Assembly: GCA_965230185.1 (NCBI GenBank)
Contig: OZ245995.1
Span: 2,976,001-3,040,000 of the forward strand
Reading direction: 5' to 3'
DNA: 64,000 nt
Source of the DNA: Motiliproteus sp965230185
Lineage (GTDB): Bacteria; Pseudomonadota; Gammaproteobacteria; Pseudomonadales; Balneatricaceae
In this document: piece after piece, positions 17,624-26,738 of the stretch
Position numbering within the stretch: position 1 is the stretch's first letter
Layout: the number at the start of each line of letters is the position of its first letter
Notes under the pieces: generated by a model
Told to the model about the DNA's origin: nothing
Database searches by the model: none
The model's input: the letters and a program-made list of their open reading frames with translations, nothing else
Program-made: the position numbers and the translations under genes

Positions 17624-18968
17624 ACTGACCCGGCGAATCTCACGCGGGATAGCGCCGGCACTGATGCTGATGGCCACGGCACTGGTGGCCGGCTGGCTGT
17701 GGCAACAGCCCTCTTTGCTGTCCTCCGACGATGCGCTGCACTTCAGCCGCGGCATCGACCGCTTCAGCGTGCTGGAGTTTTCACCCCATTTCCCCGGTTA
17801 TCCCGCCTTTATCCTGCTGGCCCGGTTGCTCACCCCTTTTACCGACGAGGCGGTAACGGCGCTACTCTGGCTGACCCGCGGCAGCACCCTGCTGCTGCCC
17901 TGGCTGAGCTGGCTGCTGTTGAGACAAAGCGGCGCCACGTCCCTGGCGGCGGGCTGCGGCTTCCTGCTCTGCCTGAGCAGTCCATTGCTGAACGGTCTGG
18001 GCCTGCTGGGGCTTTCTGACGGTCCGGCGCTATGCTGGCTGGTCGCCGCCTTCGTGGCGCTGATCGGGCGCCGTTACCTGCTGGCCGGATTGCTACTGGG
18101 CGGCTGTCTGGCGACCCGGCCATCGCTGGCGCCGCTGCTGGCGTTACCACTGCTGCAGATACTGATCACCGAACCGCAAAGCCGGCGGCGACTACTGGCA
18201 TCACTGACCACCGTTGCGCTGATCTCCCTGACTTATCTGCTGTCCCGGGACGGTATGGGCTGGTTCAGTGAAGGGCTGCGCTTTATCGATGGCCATTTTC
18301 GGCTCTGGGGTAACAGCGCACTGAGTGACAGCCGCAAGATCAGCTGGCCGGAAGCCGCCGCCGGGCTGACCGGAAGCCGCTGGTTACTACCGACACTGAT
18401 AACCGTACTGCTGGCCGGCCAGTGGTGGCTTCGTCGGCACGCCGGCGCCCGGGTGCGTAAACTGCTGACGCTGTTTCTGATCAATGGCCTGCTATGGACG
18501 CTGCTGGCCCAGAATCCGGAAAATCTGCGCCACCTGGTGCCGCTGCTCTGGGCCCTGATCAGCCTGAGCTGCCTGACGCTGTCCGCCCTGCCTTATCGGC
18601 CGGCGGCCGTCACCGCCCTGATGGCGCTGATGCTGCTGACTCTGGTTCGACTGCCGGGCTTGCTGGATCAACCCGCCGACCTGCCACCGGTCCAGCAGGC
18701 CGCCCGGATTCTTGAGCAGCGGAAAGGAGAAGCCCCCCGTATGCTGGCCAGCAACTACGGGGTCGAATTACTGCGCCACCGTCTGCCCGACTTTACCGTT
18801 ACCGACAGTTACTACCCGGGGGCGGCGGCACGGGTGCTCAGCCGGGGCGGCTGGCGGCTTTCGTCCACACATCCGGACTCATCGCAATTGCTGTCACTGG
18901 AGCTGTATCACCTGCCGGCCCGCACTCCCGCCGAAAAGACACTCTGGCTGTTTCGCAGCCACCCCTGA
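17610..18968 (+). CDS. GT-C fold membrane glycosyltransferase-like protein
   Basis: A 452-aa polytopic membrane protein with roughly ten hydrophobic segments, starting at GTG 17610 inside the preceding gene. After the first transmembrane segment comes SDDALHFSRG followed by EFSPHFPGYPAFI. Acidic residues and an aromatic-proline motif in the first periplasmic loop mark the GT39/ArnT/Alg-type (GT-C) superfamily, which uses polyprenyl-phosphate sugars. The C-terminal 80 residues form a soluble domain. It is the last gene of the cytochrome operon. What it would glycosylate is unknown; the neighbouring exported cytochrome is one possibility. Confidence 0.65.
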   Translation: MAPPELTRRISRGIAPALMLMATALVAGWLWQQPSLLSSDDALHFSRGIDRFSVLEFSPHFPGYPAFILLARLLTPFTDEAVTALLWLTRGSTLLLPWLSWLLLRQSGATSLAAGCGFLLCLSSPLLNGLGLLGLSDGPALCWLVAAFVALIGRRYLLAGLLLGGCLATRPSLAPLLALPLLQILITEPQSRRRLLASLTTVALISLTYLLSRDGMGWFSEGLRFIDGHFRLWGNSALSDSRKISWPEAAAGLTGSRWLLPTLITVLLAGQWWLRRHAGARVRKLLTLFLINGLLWTLLAQNPENLRHLVPLLWALISLSCLTLSALPYRPAAVTALMALMLLTLVRLPGLLDQPADLPPVQQAARILEQRKGEAPRMLASNYGVELLRHRLPDFTVTDSYYPGAAARVLSRGGWRLSSTHPDSSQLLSLELYHLPARTPAEKTLWLFRSHP

Positions 18969-18988
18969 GGCATTCTGGGCGGGCCCGG

Positions 18989-20473
18989 TCAGTGCTGACC
19001 GTACAGTTCATCCAGACCGACTGAACTGCCGGATTCGGTAACGATACGAACATGCTGACGTTGCAGCTCACGGGGTTCACGAACACCGCAGGAATGGACG
19101 ATCAGGCCGACCCCGTAGTTGATATATTTATGGTAATTGGCCACTCTGACCGATTTTTCCGCCGGGTCCAGGCCCTGCTGCAACCGCGGATTGTGTGTGG
19201 TGATGCCGGTCGGGCAGGTATCTTTATTACACTGCATCGCCTGAATACACCCCAGCGAGAACATAAAACCACGGGCCGATACAATAAAATCCGCCCCCAC
19301 CGCCAGCGCCCAGGCCACCTTTGAGGGCGTAATCAGCTTGCCGGAGGCGATGATCCGAATCCGACGCCGCAGGCCCCGCTGCTCCAGCTTATCAACCAGC
19401 AGTGGCAGACTTTCATTCAGCGGCAGGCCAACGTAGTCCATCAGCGGCTGCGGCGCCGCACCGCTGCCGCCATCGGCGCTGTCGAGCGTGATAAAGTCCG
19501 GGGCGCACTCCGCTCCCCGCTGTTCAATCTCATCCAGCAGCTGATCGAGCCACAGCTGACTGCCCAGCACCGCTTTGAAACCAACCGGTTTACCGGTCAC
19601 CCTGCGGATGCGATCAATCATATCCAGCAACCCGGCAACCGAACGAATATCGGGATGGCCGTTGGGACTGATGGAATCCTGCCCCACCGGTATCCCCCGA
19701 ATTTCGGCGATCTCTTCGGTCACTTTGATGCCCGGCAGCATGCCGCCCTTACCCGGCTTGGCCCCCTGGGAAAGTTTGATCTCAAACATCCGTACCTGAT
19801 CGTAAGCCGCCAGCCTGCGCAGCCGGTCATCACACAGGTTGCCCTGCTCATCCCTGACCCCGTATTTAGCGGTACCGATCTGACAGACCAGGTCACAGCC
19901 GGCTTGCAGATGCCATGGACTGACGCCTCCCTCTCCGCTGTTCATCCAGCACCCGGCCCGGGCTGCACCACTGGCCAGCGCGCTGACCGCAGGCCTGGAC
20001 AACGCACCAAAACTCATACCGGAAATATTGAAGATCGAGCTGGTGGTGTAGGGCTGGCGGCAACCGGCGCCGATGGTCACCTCCGCGGGTGGAACCGCAT
20101 CTTCGGCCAGAGTCGGGAAAGCGCAGTTCATAAACAGGACATTACCGGGTGCCGCCAGGTTGCGGGTCGAACCGAACGCGACGGTTCGCTCGACATCCTT
20201 GGCCGCACGATACACCCAGCTACGCTCCGCCCGATTAAACGGCATCTCTTCCCGGTCCATGGCAAAAAAATACTGCCGGAAGAACTCCCCCTGTTTCTCA
20301 AACAGATAGCGGAAACGGCCAATAACGGGATAGTTACGGCGGATGGCCTGCCGCGTCTGAGTCACATCGGCGATATAGAACCAGACCAGTGTCAGGACAC
20401 CGATGCCCAGCACAAAAATAAAGAGTGCGGACATCAGTTCCAGTCCGACCGTAACGATAACTCCCAGCTCCAT
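18989..20473 (-). CDS. FMN-binding glutamate-synthase-family protein
   Basis: A 494-aa protein with an N-terminal membrane segment (residues about 10-35), then the FMN-binding synthase domain of GltB. Diagnostic segments are FNISGMSFGALSRPAVSALA, MNSGEGGVSPWH, QGAKPGKGGMLPG, FITLDSADGGSGAAP and GADFIVSARGFMFSLGCIQA, followed by CNKDTCPTGITTHNP with the cysteines of the 3Fe-4S site. It lacks the amidotransferase domain of true glutamate synthase, so its reaction is not established; stand-alone versions of this kind are common. It converges with the GT-C protein gene. Confidence 0.87.
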   Translation of the reverse strand: MELGVIVTVGLELMSALFIFVLGIGVLTLVWFYIADVTQTRQAIRRNYPVIGRFRYLFEKQGEFFRQYFFAMDREEMPFNRAERSWVYRAAKDVERTVAFGSTRNLAAPGNVLFMNCAFPTLAEDAVPPAEVTIGAGCRQPYTTSSIFNISGMSFGALSRPAVSALASGAARAGCWMNSGEGGVSPWHLQAGCDLVCQIGTAKYGVRDEQGNLCDDRLRRLAAYDQVRMFEIKLSQGAKPGKGGMLPGIKVTEEIAEIRGIPVGQDSISPNGHPDIRSVAGLLDMIDRIRRVTGKPVGFKAVLGSQLWLDQLLDEIEQRGAECAPDFITLDSADGGSGAAPQPLMDYVGLPLNESLPLLVDKLEQRGLRRRIRIIASGKLITPSKVAWALAVGADFIVSARGFMFSLGCIQAMQCNKDTCPTGITTHNPRLQQGLDPAEKSVRVANYHKYINYGVGLIVHSCGVREPRELQRQHVRIVTESGSSVGLDELYGQH

Positions 20474-20581
20474 AACGCTTCTCCGCTATCCTGTTTCTGT
20501 TATCTGAAGGTTTAAAACCCATATTCAGATATACGCTGAATCCGCCGGTACGGATGCAGCCGGAGAAGTCCGGCTGCAGAG

Positions 20582-20941
20582 TCAGTTTTTCGGTGTCAGG
20601 GCTTCACCCTCAAACCGAATACCCGCCCAGCCGTGACGGATAAAGGTGCGGATATTCTGATGGTCCTGTGCCTCAGGGTGGGCCAGTACATCTTCACGAT
20701 AGTAGCGGCCGAACAGCGCCAGCGTCTGGCCGGGATCCAGTTGCTGCAGGCGAGCAAAGGCAAAGATCTTACAGGACCCGGCATTCTGGCCGGCGTCGTT
20801 GATTAGATGATCGTCACCGACGCCATTGCGGAACGAGGTCGGGCTGTAATCAAAGTTATCCTCGATAACGGCCATGGTCTGTTCAAATTCGACATCCCGG
20901 CCGTCTTTAATCGCTTCCAGAAACTGTTCCAGAGTCACCAC
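20582..20941 (-). CDS. HopJ-family protein
   Basis: A 119-aa protein that fits the HopJ family, named for a Pseudomonas type III effector but present widely as a chromosomal protein. Typical blocks are VIEDNFDYSPTSFRNG near residue 26, NDAGQNAGSCKIFAFARLQQ and the LFGRYYREDVL segment followed by the HQNIRTFIRHGW block. No type III secretion genes are seen here, so effector function is unlikely and the role is unknown. The gene stands alone, 108 bp from the glutamate-synthase-like gene. Confidence 0.85.
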   Translation of the reverse strand: MVTLEQFLEAIKDGRDVEFEQTMAVIEDNFDYSPTSFRNGVGDDHLINDAGQNAGSCKIFAFARLQQLDPGQTLALFGRYYREDVLAHPEAQDHQNIRTFIRHGWAGIRFEGEALTPKN

Positions 20942-21251
20942 ATCTCACCTCAGAGCTGAATTGTTGAAGGCCGGAAACCTTAGCCTGGCACACCGCTGTC
21001 ATCAAGTAGTGACAGACGTCCGGTACTGCTGCCGATTATACTTTAGTTCAGGACTCCGCCGGTCCGGCTCAGTCCCTTCAAGATGCCAGGGCTCCTGCCG
21101 ATAACAGTCAGAGAATTCCACCAGCCATTAAATTAGCGTCAGCTTAGTGAGCTGTGGTAGTTTACACCCCTGCCGGCACGGACGCTCGCCATAAACAGAG
21201 AGGGGACGACACCCCTCCGATAACAATAAATCTGTAGTAATTTATGACTTT
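20942..21251. other. Intergenic region between hopJ-like gene and the GGDEF/EAL gene
   Basis: No gene is supported. A small dyad (CAGCTTAGTGAGCTG) at about 21131-21145 and AT-rich sequence directly before 21252 probably contain the divergent promoters, but no clear -35/-10 pair can be fixed by eye. An ATG at 21243 is followed by an immediate stop, so 21252 is the start of the next gene. Confidence 0.3.
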
Positions 21252-23939
21252 ATGAGCGCCCGGAAAATCCTTGCCTGCCTCGCGCTGGCCTGCTGTACGA
21301 TTGCTGTCTTCAGTGCCTCACTGTATTACAACAGGTCTCACCAGCTTGCCGAGACCAGTACCCAGCAATTTATCGACCAGACCTCGCTGGTGATGGGTGA
21401 CGAACTGGAAGTCTACCTCCGCGACCAGCAGAAAGCCTCACGCCTGCTGGCCGGTCTGCCTCAGATCATCAGACAGTTTGAACAACCGTCGGAACGAAGC
21501 AGTGCTGACAGTGCCTATGTGCTTAACCACAGCTGTCGGGCCCTGAACGCATCGATCTGTTACCTGATGGATAACAGCGGAACCGTGGTGGCCAGTAATG
21601 CCAGCCCTGATGTCCCGGCCATTCTCGGCAACAATTACGGCTTCCGCCCCTATTTCCGTCAGGCCGTAGAAAAAGGCAGCGCCGTTTATCTGGCCATGGG
21701 AGTAACCACCGGCAGACGGGGCCTCTATTTTTCCCACCAGGTCAAGTCCGCAACCGGCGAAGCCCTGGGGGTTGCGGTGATTAAGCTGCTACCGGCTGAA
21801 CTGGAGAAACTGCTGCTGAGCGAAGACGGAATCGCGGTGCTGATCGACGGCAATGGCGTGGTATTCGCCGGTACCCGCCAGGACTGGAATCTGCGCAGCC
21901 TGTGGCAGTTATCCGGAGAACAGGAGCAGTCACTGATCCGCTCCCGTCAGTTCGGTGACAAAACCCTGCCCAGCCTGGGGTTCAGCCAGATCAGCGAGCA
22001 ACAGGTCAGTACGGCGGACGGCGACAGGTATCTGATGGGCTCAAGGGAGATCTCGCTGCTGCCCGGCTGGCGCATTCTGTACCTGAAGGATCACCGGCTG
22101 ATTCCCTTCTCACCCCTCGACGATAACAGCGCGGCCTGGGGCTTCGGGGTGTTCTTTCTGATTATCAGTCTGGCGGTCTACATTCTCTATCGTCTCGGCA
22201 GTGCCGATATCACCCGTCGTCAGGCTGCGGAACTGGAACTGCAGCAGAGTGAGAAGCGGCTGCGTCAGCTGATCGAAATCTCCAACGAAGCGATCGTGAT
22301 CCACCACCAGGGCAGCATCATTGACGCTAACGACATGGCTAAAAAGATGTTCGGCTATCAGCTCGAAGAGCTGACAGACCGCACTATCTGGGAGCTGATG
22401 GATCCGGAGTGTGTAGCCCGCTCCCGCGCGTATTACCAGGAAAACTACGAGCTGCCCTATGAGGTTATCGCCATGCATCAGGATGGCAGTCGCTTCCCCG
22501 TCGAGATCTGTGCCAAAACCAGTTACGTTAAGGGACGTGAGCTTCGGGTGACCTGTATCCGCGATATTACCGAACGCAAGGAACAGGAACAGCGGGTACT
22601 CTACCAGGCACACTTCGATGCCCTGACCGGCCTGCCCAATCGCAATCTGATGATCGACCGGCTCGACCAGGCCATTAAGAAAGCCCATCGCCACAATCTG
22701 AAAACCGTGGTCATGTTCGTCGATCTGGACGATTTCAAGAAGATCAACGATACCCTGGGTCACAGCACCGGCGATCAGCTGCTGATCGCCGCCGGAAAGC
22801 GCCTGCAGGCCTCCACTCGCGAAGGCGACACCCTCGCCCGTTACGGCGGTGACGAGTTTATTCTGATTCTGGAGGACGTGGATAGTCTGGAAGATGCAGA
22901 GGTGGTCGCCGAGAAGATGCTGCGCGCCCTGTCCCGGGAGTTCATTATCGGCGATCAGTCCTTCTATATCTCCGGCAGTATCGGTATTGCCCTCTATCCG
23001 GAAGATGGCGATGACGTCGATCAGCTGCTGCAGAAGGCAGACACGGCCATGTACTGCTCCAAGGATGAGGGTCGCAACACCTATCATTTCTACACCCCGA
23101 AGATGAACGAACATGTGCGTGACCGGCTGGAAATGGAGCATCAGCTTCGCAATGCGCTGGCCAATAACGAATTTTTCCTCCATTACCAGCCTATCTACTG
23201 CACCCGTAGCGGCCGCCTGCTGGGGGCTGAAGCGCTGCTGCGCTGGAATAACGATCAGCTGGGCTTTGTCGGCCCGGATCGTTTTATCCCGCTGGCGGAA
23301 CAGACCGGCCTGATCGTGCCGATCGGTGAGTGGGTGCTGGAGCAGGTCTGCAACCAGACCCGGCTGTGGTTGAATCAGGGGCTGGAAGATTTCTACGTCT
23401 CGGTCAACATCTCCCCCCGTCAGTTCCGCGATAAGCAGCTGCTGCCGTTTCTGCGCCGCACCCTGGCCATCAGTCAGCTGCCTGCCAGCGCGCTCTGTAT
23501 CGAGATTACCGAAGGCCTGCTGATTAAAAACGACCAGGGCACGGCCCAGACTTTCGCCGAACTCAACGAGCTGGGTGTACACCTGTCACTGGACGACTTC
23601 GGAACCGGCTATTCGGCCCTCAGCTACCTCAAGCAGTTCCCCTTCGACACCCTTAAGATCGACCGCAGCTTTGTCCGCGACCTGGTGGAAGACCCGAGCG
23701 ATCGTCAGCTGATCCAGGCGACCGTTGCCATGTCGGAAGGGCTGGGCCTGAAGGTCGTTGCCGAGGGGGTGGAAGAGGATGCGCAGCTGGAATTTCTTCG
23801 GGAAACCGGCTGCTATGCGGTCCAGGGATACCTGCTCAGCCGTCCGCTGGATGCGGCAACCTTCAGCGACACAATTGTTCAGTCCGTCACTCTGGAACAA
23901 CTGGAACCGGACCTGGCGGCCCGGGCCCGCCCGCACTGA
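21252..23939 (+). CDS. Membrane-bound Cache-PAS-GGDEF-EAL cyclic-di-GMP enzyme
   Basis: An 895-aa signalling protein. A first membrane segment (residues about 7-27) and a second (about 295-315) flank a periplasmic double-Cache-type sensor domain. Then follow a PAS domain (about 335-445), a GGDEF domain with intact RYGGDEF (around residue 532) and an EAL domain with intact EALLRW (E660), plus the downstream DDFGTGYS and KIDRSFV motifs. Both active sites look complete, so it may make and degrade cyclic-di-GMP depending on the periplasmic signal. It is monocistronic. Confidence 0.92.
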   Translation: MSARKILACLALACCTIAVFSASLYYNRSHQLAETSTQQFIDQTSLVMGDELEVYLRDQQKASRLLAGLPQIIRQFEQPSERSSADSAYVLNHSCRALNASICYLMDNSGTVVASNASPDVPAILGNNYGFRPYFRQAVEKGSAVYLAMGVTTGRRGLYFSHQVKSATGEALGVAVIKLLPAELEKLLLSEDGIAVLIDGNGVVFAGTRQDWNLRSLWQLSGEQEQSLIRSRQFGDKTLPSLGFSQISEQQVSTADGDRYLMGSREISLLPGWRILYLKDHRLIPFSPLDDNSAAWGFGVFFLIISLAVYILYRLGSADITRRQAAELELQQSEKRLRQLIEISNEAIVIHHQGSIIDANDMAKKMFGYQLEELTDRTIWELMDPECVARSRAYYQENYELPYEVIAMHQDGSRFPVEICAKTSYVKGRELRVTCIRDITERKEQEQRVLYQAHFDALTGLPNRNLMIDRLDQAIKKAHRHNLKTVVMFVDLDDFKKINDTLGHSTGDQLLIAAGKRLQASTREGDTLARYGGDEFILILEDVDSLEDAEVVAEKMLRALSREFIIGDQSFYISGSIGIALYPEDGDDVDQLLQKADTAMYCSKDEGRNTYHFYTPKMNEHVRDRLEMEHQLRNALANNEFFLHYQPIYCTRSGRLLGAEALLRWNNDQLGFVGPDRFIPLAEQTGLIVPIGEWVLEQVCNQTRLWLNQGLEDFYVSVNISPRQFRDKQLLPFLRRTLAISQLPASALCIEITEGLLIKNDQGTAQTFAELNELGVHLSLDDFGTGYSALSYLKQFPFDTLKIDRSFVRDLVEDPSDRQLIQATVAMSEGLGLKVVAEGVEEDAQLEFLRETGCYAVQGYLLSRPLDAATFSDTIVQSVTLEQLEPDLAARARPH

Positions 23940-24013
23940 GGATGAGCGGATAGCCGGCGGCCGGTTTGCTGACTACCGCCGGGCGTCCCCGACGGATATC
24001 GGCCCGCTGCCGC

Positions 24014-24880
24014 TCAGCAGGCCGGCAGCGGCTTACGACGTTGTTTCATCACACTGATTACCGCAGCCATAAAGATCAGGACCACGCCCACCAGGGTATG
24101 AAGCTCCATCAGTTCTCCCCAGAACAACCACCCGAGTACCGCGGCAAAAGCCACCGAACTGTAGGTGAAGGGTCCCAGCCGACCCGCCGGCGCCAGCGCG
24201 TAAGCCCGGCTCAGCAGCAGCTGCGCTGCGGTACTGAACGCCGCCATCAGAATCAGCAACAGCAGAGTCGGCAGATCGGGCGTATGCCAGTTCATCGCGG
24301 CTGCCGGCGCCGAAATCAATGAGGTCAGCAGCGCAAAATAGAAAACGATCCGCGGACTGGGCTCGGTCGACGCCATCCGTCGGATGGTAACCTTGGCCAG
24401 GCCACCGAGCATGGCGCCGAACAGGGCAATAATCACCGCGGTATTCAGCGTCCCCCCGCTCGGACTGATCACGAAGCAGACCCCGCAGAAGCCAACCAGG
24501 ATCGCCAGCCGGGTGGTGACAGCCACCTGCTCCTTCAGCCAGATCAGCGCAATAATCGGGATAAAGAACGGTGCTGTCTGTTTCAGCAACGCCGCTTCCG
24601 CCAGCGGCAGATTGGCCCAGGAGTAGTACAGGCAGTACATTGCCGTGACCCCGACCCCGGCCCGCATACAATGAAAGCGCAGTTTATCGGTCTTTATCGC
24701 GCCGATACCGTTGCTCCAGAGCCAGGGCATCAGCAACATCAGCCCCAGGAAATTACGGGAAAATACCACCATTTCGGTCGGCAGCTGCAGAGACAACTGC
24801 CGGATCAGCATTCCGGACAGCACCAGGCACAGCTCCGACGCCATAATCAGCAGAGCAGCTCTGAACAGGGATGTAGTCAC
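24014..24880 (-). CDS. EamA-family (DMT superfamily) transporter
   Basis: A 288-aa polytopic inner-membrane protein with about ten hydrophobic segments in two EamA repeats. The N-terminus contains LSGMLIRQLS and EMVVFSRNFLGLMLLMPWLW, the RarD/RhaT-like layout, and the second repeat ends ELMELHTLVGVVLIFMAAVI. Substrate unknown. It is unrelated in detail to the EamA gene at 7.5-8.4 kb and has no adjacent regulator. Confidence 0.87.
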   Translation of the reverse strand: MTTSLFRAALLIMASELCLVLSGMLIRQLSLQLPTEMVVFSRNFLGLMLLMPWLWSNGIGAIKTDKLRFHCMRAGVGVTAMYCLYYSWANLPLAEAALLKQTAPFFIPIIALIWLKEQVAVTTRLAILVGFCGVCFVISPSGGTLNTAVIIALFGAMLGGLAKVTIRRMASTEPSPRIVFYFALLTSLISAPAAAMNWHTPDLPTLLLLILMAAFSTAAQLLLSRAYALAPAGRLGPFTYSSVAFAAVLGWLFWGELMELHTLVGVVLIFMAAVISVMKQRRKPLPAC

Positions 24881-25107
24881 AACAGCCTCAACAAAAATCG
24901 ATAGGAAGCGGCTATTATCCGGATATAGCGGCGGTGAACAATCAGACCCTTATCTTAATTAGCAGAAACTGTTGTATGGCACGAACCTGGCCGTACTGGG
25001 ACGGCTATCGGCAATCTGCTATTGTGGGTGCTACCGCGTTGATACAGCTACTTTTTTCAGGCCATAGCGCCGACACCAGTCGGCTTTGCAGAACCGACAG
25101 ACCTGTG

Positions 25108-26439
25108 ATGGTGATAATACCGACAACCAATGCCAGCCCCTGGCTGATCGTTCTGGTCCTGCTGACCCTGTCTGCAGGAAAAGCCGCAGCGGCAGACGAT
25201 GGCTGTGAAACGGCCTGGCAGCAGAAGGCCTGGGACAGAGTCCTGCAACTCTGTCTCCCGGCGGCGCAGCAGGGAGACGCTACCGCCGCCTATCGACTGG
25301 GAGAAGGCTGGGATTACATCGCCGACGATCGGCGCAGTGGCCCCAGGGCGGCCAGATGGTACCGGATTGCCGCGGATCAGAATCACCCGCTGGCCCAGCG
25401 CAATCTGGCGGCGCTCTACGATGCCGGTTTCGGCGTACCAAAAGACCCCTGGTACGCCTTTAAATGGTACCTGCGGGCCGCCGAACAGGGACAACCCCAC
25501 AGCCAGCTGATGGTCGGAATGATGCTGACTGACGGAGTTGGTACCGCTGCCGATCCCGAACAGGGCTTACGCTGGATCGCCAGTGCTGCCGAGGCGGGCG
25601 AATCCAGCGCACAGTATATGTACGGGAAACTGATTTACGCTGAAGATCCTTCGGAAGCGGTGAGCTGGTTCCTGAAATCCGCCCGCCAGGAAAATCGCTA
25701 CGCCCTGTACCGGCTCGGCCTGCTTTACTTTCGCGGCGAGATAGCGGGCGGAGATCCGGAGCAAGCGCTGGCGCTGGCAGAGCGGGCAGAGCTTGCCGGT
25801 CACCCGAAAGCCTCTGTGCTGAAGCGGAAAATCATGGAATCGATGCCGGCCCCGCTATCGGTATCGCAGGCCCCGATGCACAGCTCATCATCAACCGAGC
25901 AGAGCACTGCTCCGCCAGGCAAACCGAGTGACGCCGGAGCAGCCGTCTCCCCGGCCAGGGACGAACAGGCCGCAGCCGACGCGGCAACCACCCACCCGGC
26001 CGGCACCAGAAATTTGTCGAAGGGCATTTCTCAACTGTCACCCGGACCGGCAGGCGACCGGTTCACAGACAGCCCCGATCCCCGGCAAGAAGAGCCTTCA
26101 GCGCCCCCCACCGCCAACGAAGGCGGCAACTGGTTGTTGCAGCAGCCCGCCGGCAACTACAGCATCCAGCTGGCACTGATGAGCAGGCTCAGCAGCATAC
26201 ATCGTTTCTTCCGCCTGTACGGACTGGAACAACAGGCGCACTACTACCGCTCCGATTTCAACGCAGGCCCCATGTATGTGCTGCTCTGGGGTAATTTCAG
26301 AACCCAGGCAGAAGCCCGCTTGGCAATGGCCCGGTTACCGGAGAAGGTCCGGCAGATGAAGCCCTGGATCAGACAGTTCGAGCGCCTGCATGCCGGATAC
26401 CGACCACTGTCAGCGCCAGCATCAGCGGAACCACCCTGA
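25108..26439 (+). CDS. Sel1-repeat protein with C-terminal SPOR domain
   Basis: The frame opens at 24934, but the ATG at 25108 starts a clear signal peptide (SPWLIVLVLLTLSAGKAAAA), giving 443 aa. Residues about 40-230 contain Sel1-like (TPR-like) repeats such as AAYRLGEGWDY, AQRNLAALYDAGFGVPKDPWYA and SQLMVGMMLTDGVGTAADPE. A low-complexity Ser/Pro/Ala linker follows. The last ~75 residues form a SPOR domain (NYSIQLALMS ... MYVLLWGNFRTQAEARLAMA), a fold that binds denuded septal peptidoglycan. A periplasmic role at the division site or cell wall is likely. Confidence 0.82.
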   Translation: MVIIPTTNASPWLIVLVLLTLSAGKAAAADDGCETAWQQKAWDRVLQLCLPAAQQGDATAAYRLGEGWDYIADDRRSGPRAARWYRIAADQNHPLAQRNLAALYDAGFGVPKDPWYAFKWYLRAAEQGQPHSQLMVGMMLTDGVGTAADPEQGLRWIASAAEAGESSAQYMYGKLIYAEDPSEAVSWFLKSARQENRYALYRLGLLYFRGEIAGGDPEQALALAERAELAGHPKASVLKRKIMESMPAPLSVSQAPMHSSSSTEQSTAPPGKPSDAGAAVSPARDEQAAADAATTHPAGTRNLSKGISQLSPGPAGDRFTDSPDPRQEEPSAPPTANEGGNWLLQQPAGNYSIQLALMSRLSSIHRFFRLYGLEQQAHYYRSDFNAGPMYVLLWGNFRTQAEARLAMARLPEKVRQMKPWIRQFERLHAGYRPLSAPASAEPP

Positions 26440-26738
26440 TCAGTCGGCGGTCAGCACATTCACCTGCTGATCACCCTGCTGGTTGCTGTCTGTGCTCACA
26501 GTCTGCCATCCGTCCTCCGTCACCCCGGGGCACTGATCTCTGCCCGGTTTCACCATCCTGCACTTCAGGTGCACAGCTTCTGAAACCCTTGCCGGCAATC
26601 GCCATCATCACCACAACATCCTATTTTTTCGATCGGTTTATCGCAGATTATGGGTTTTAACTGAAAGCCCGGAATACCTACACTCAGAGACAGAGATTGT
26701 GACGTCGCTGGCGAAACCAGCGCTTCAGGAGGTTATCT
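26440..26738. other. Intergenic region upstream of the glutathionyl-hydroquinone reductase gene
   Basis: No gene is supported here. AT-rich sequence at 26620-26660 probably holds the promoter of the downstream gene. A small hairpin (TGCAC-N5-GTGCA) near 26560 has no T-run. Confidence 0.3.

Noticed and set aside
20582..20941. HopJ-family gene as a sign of a type III secretion system
   Set aside because: No other type III genes are present and this family is common in chromosomes of non-pathogenic bacteria.
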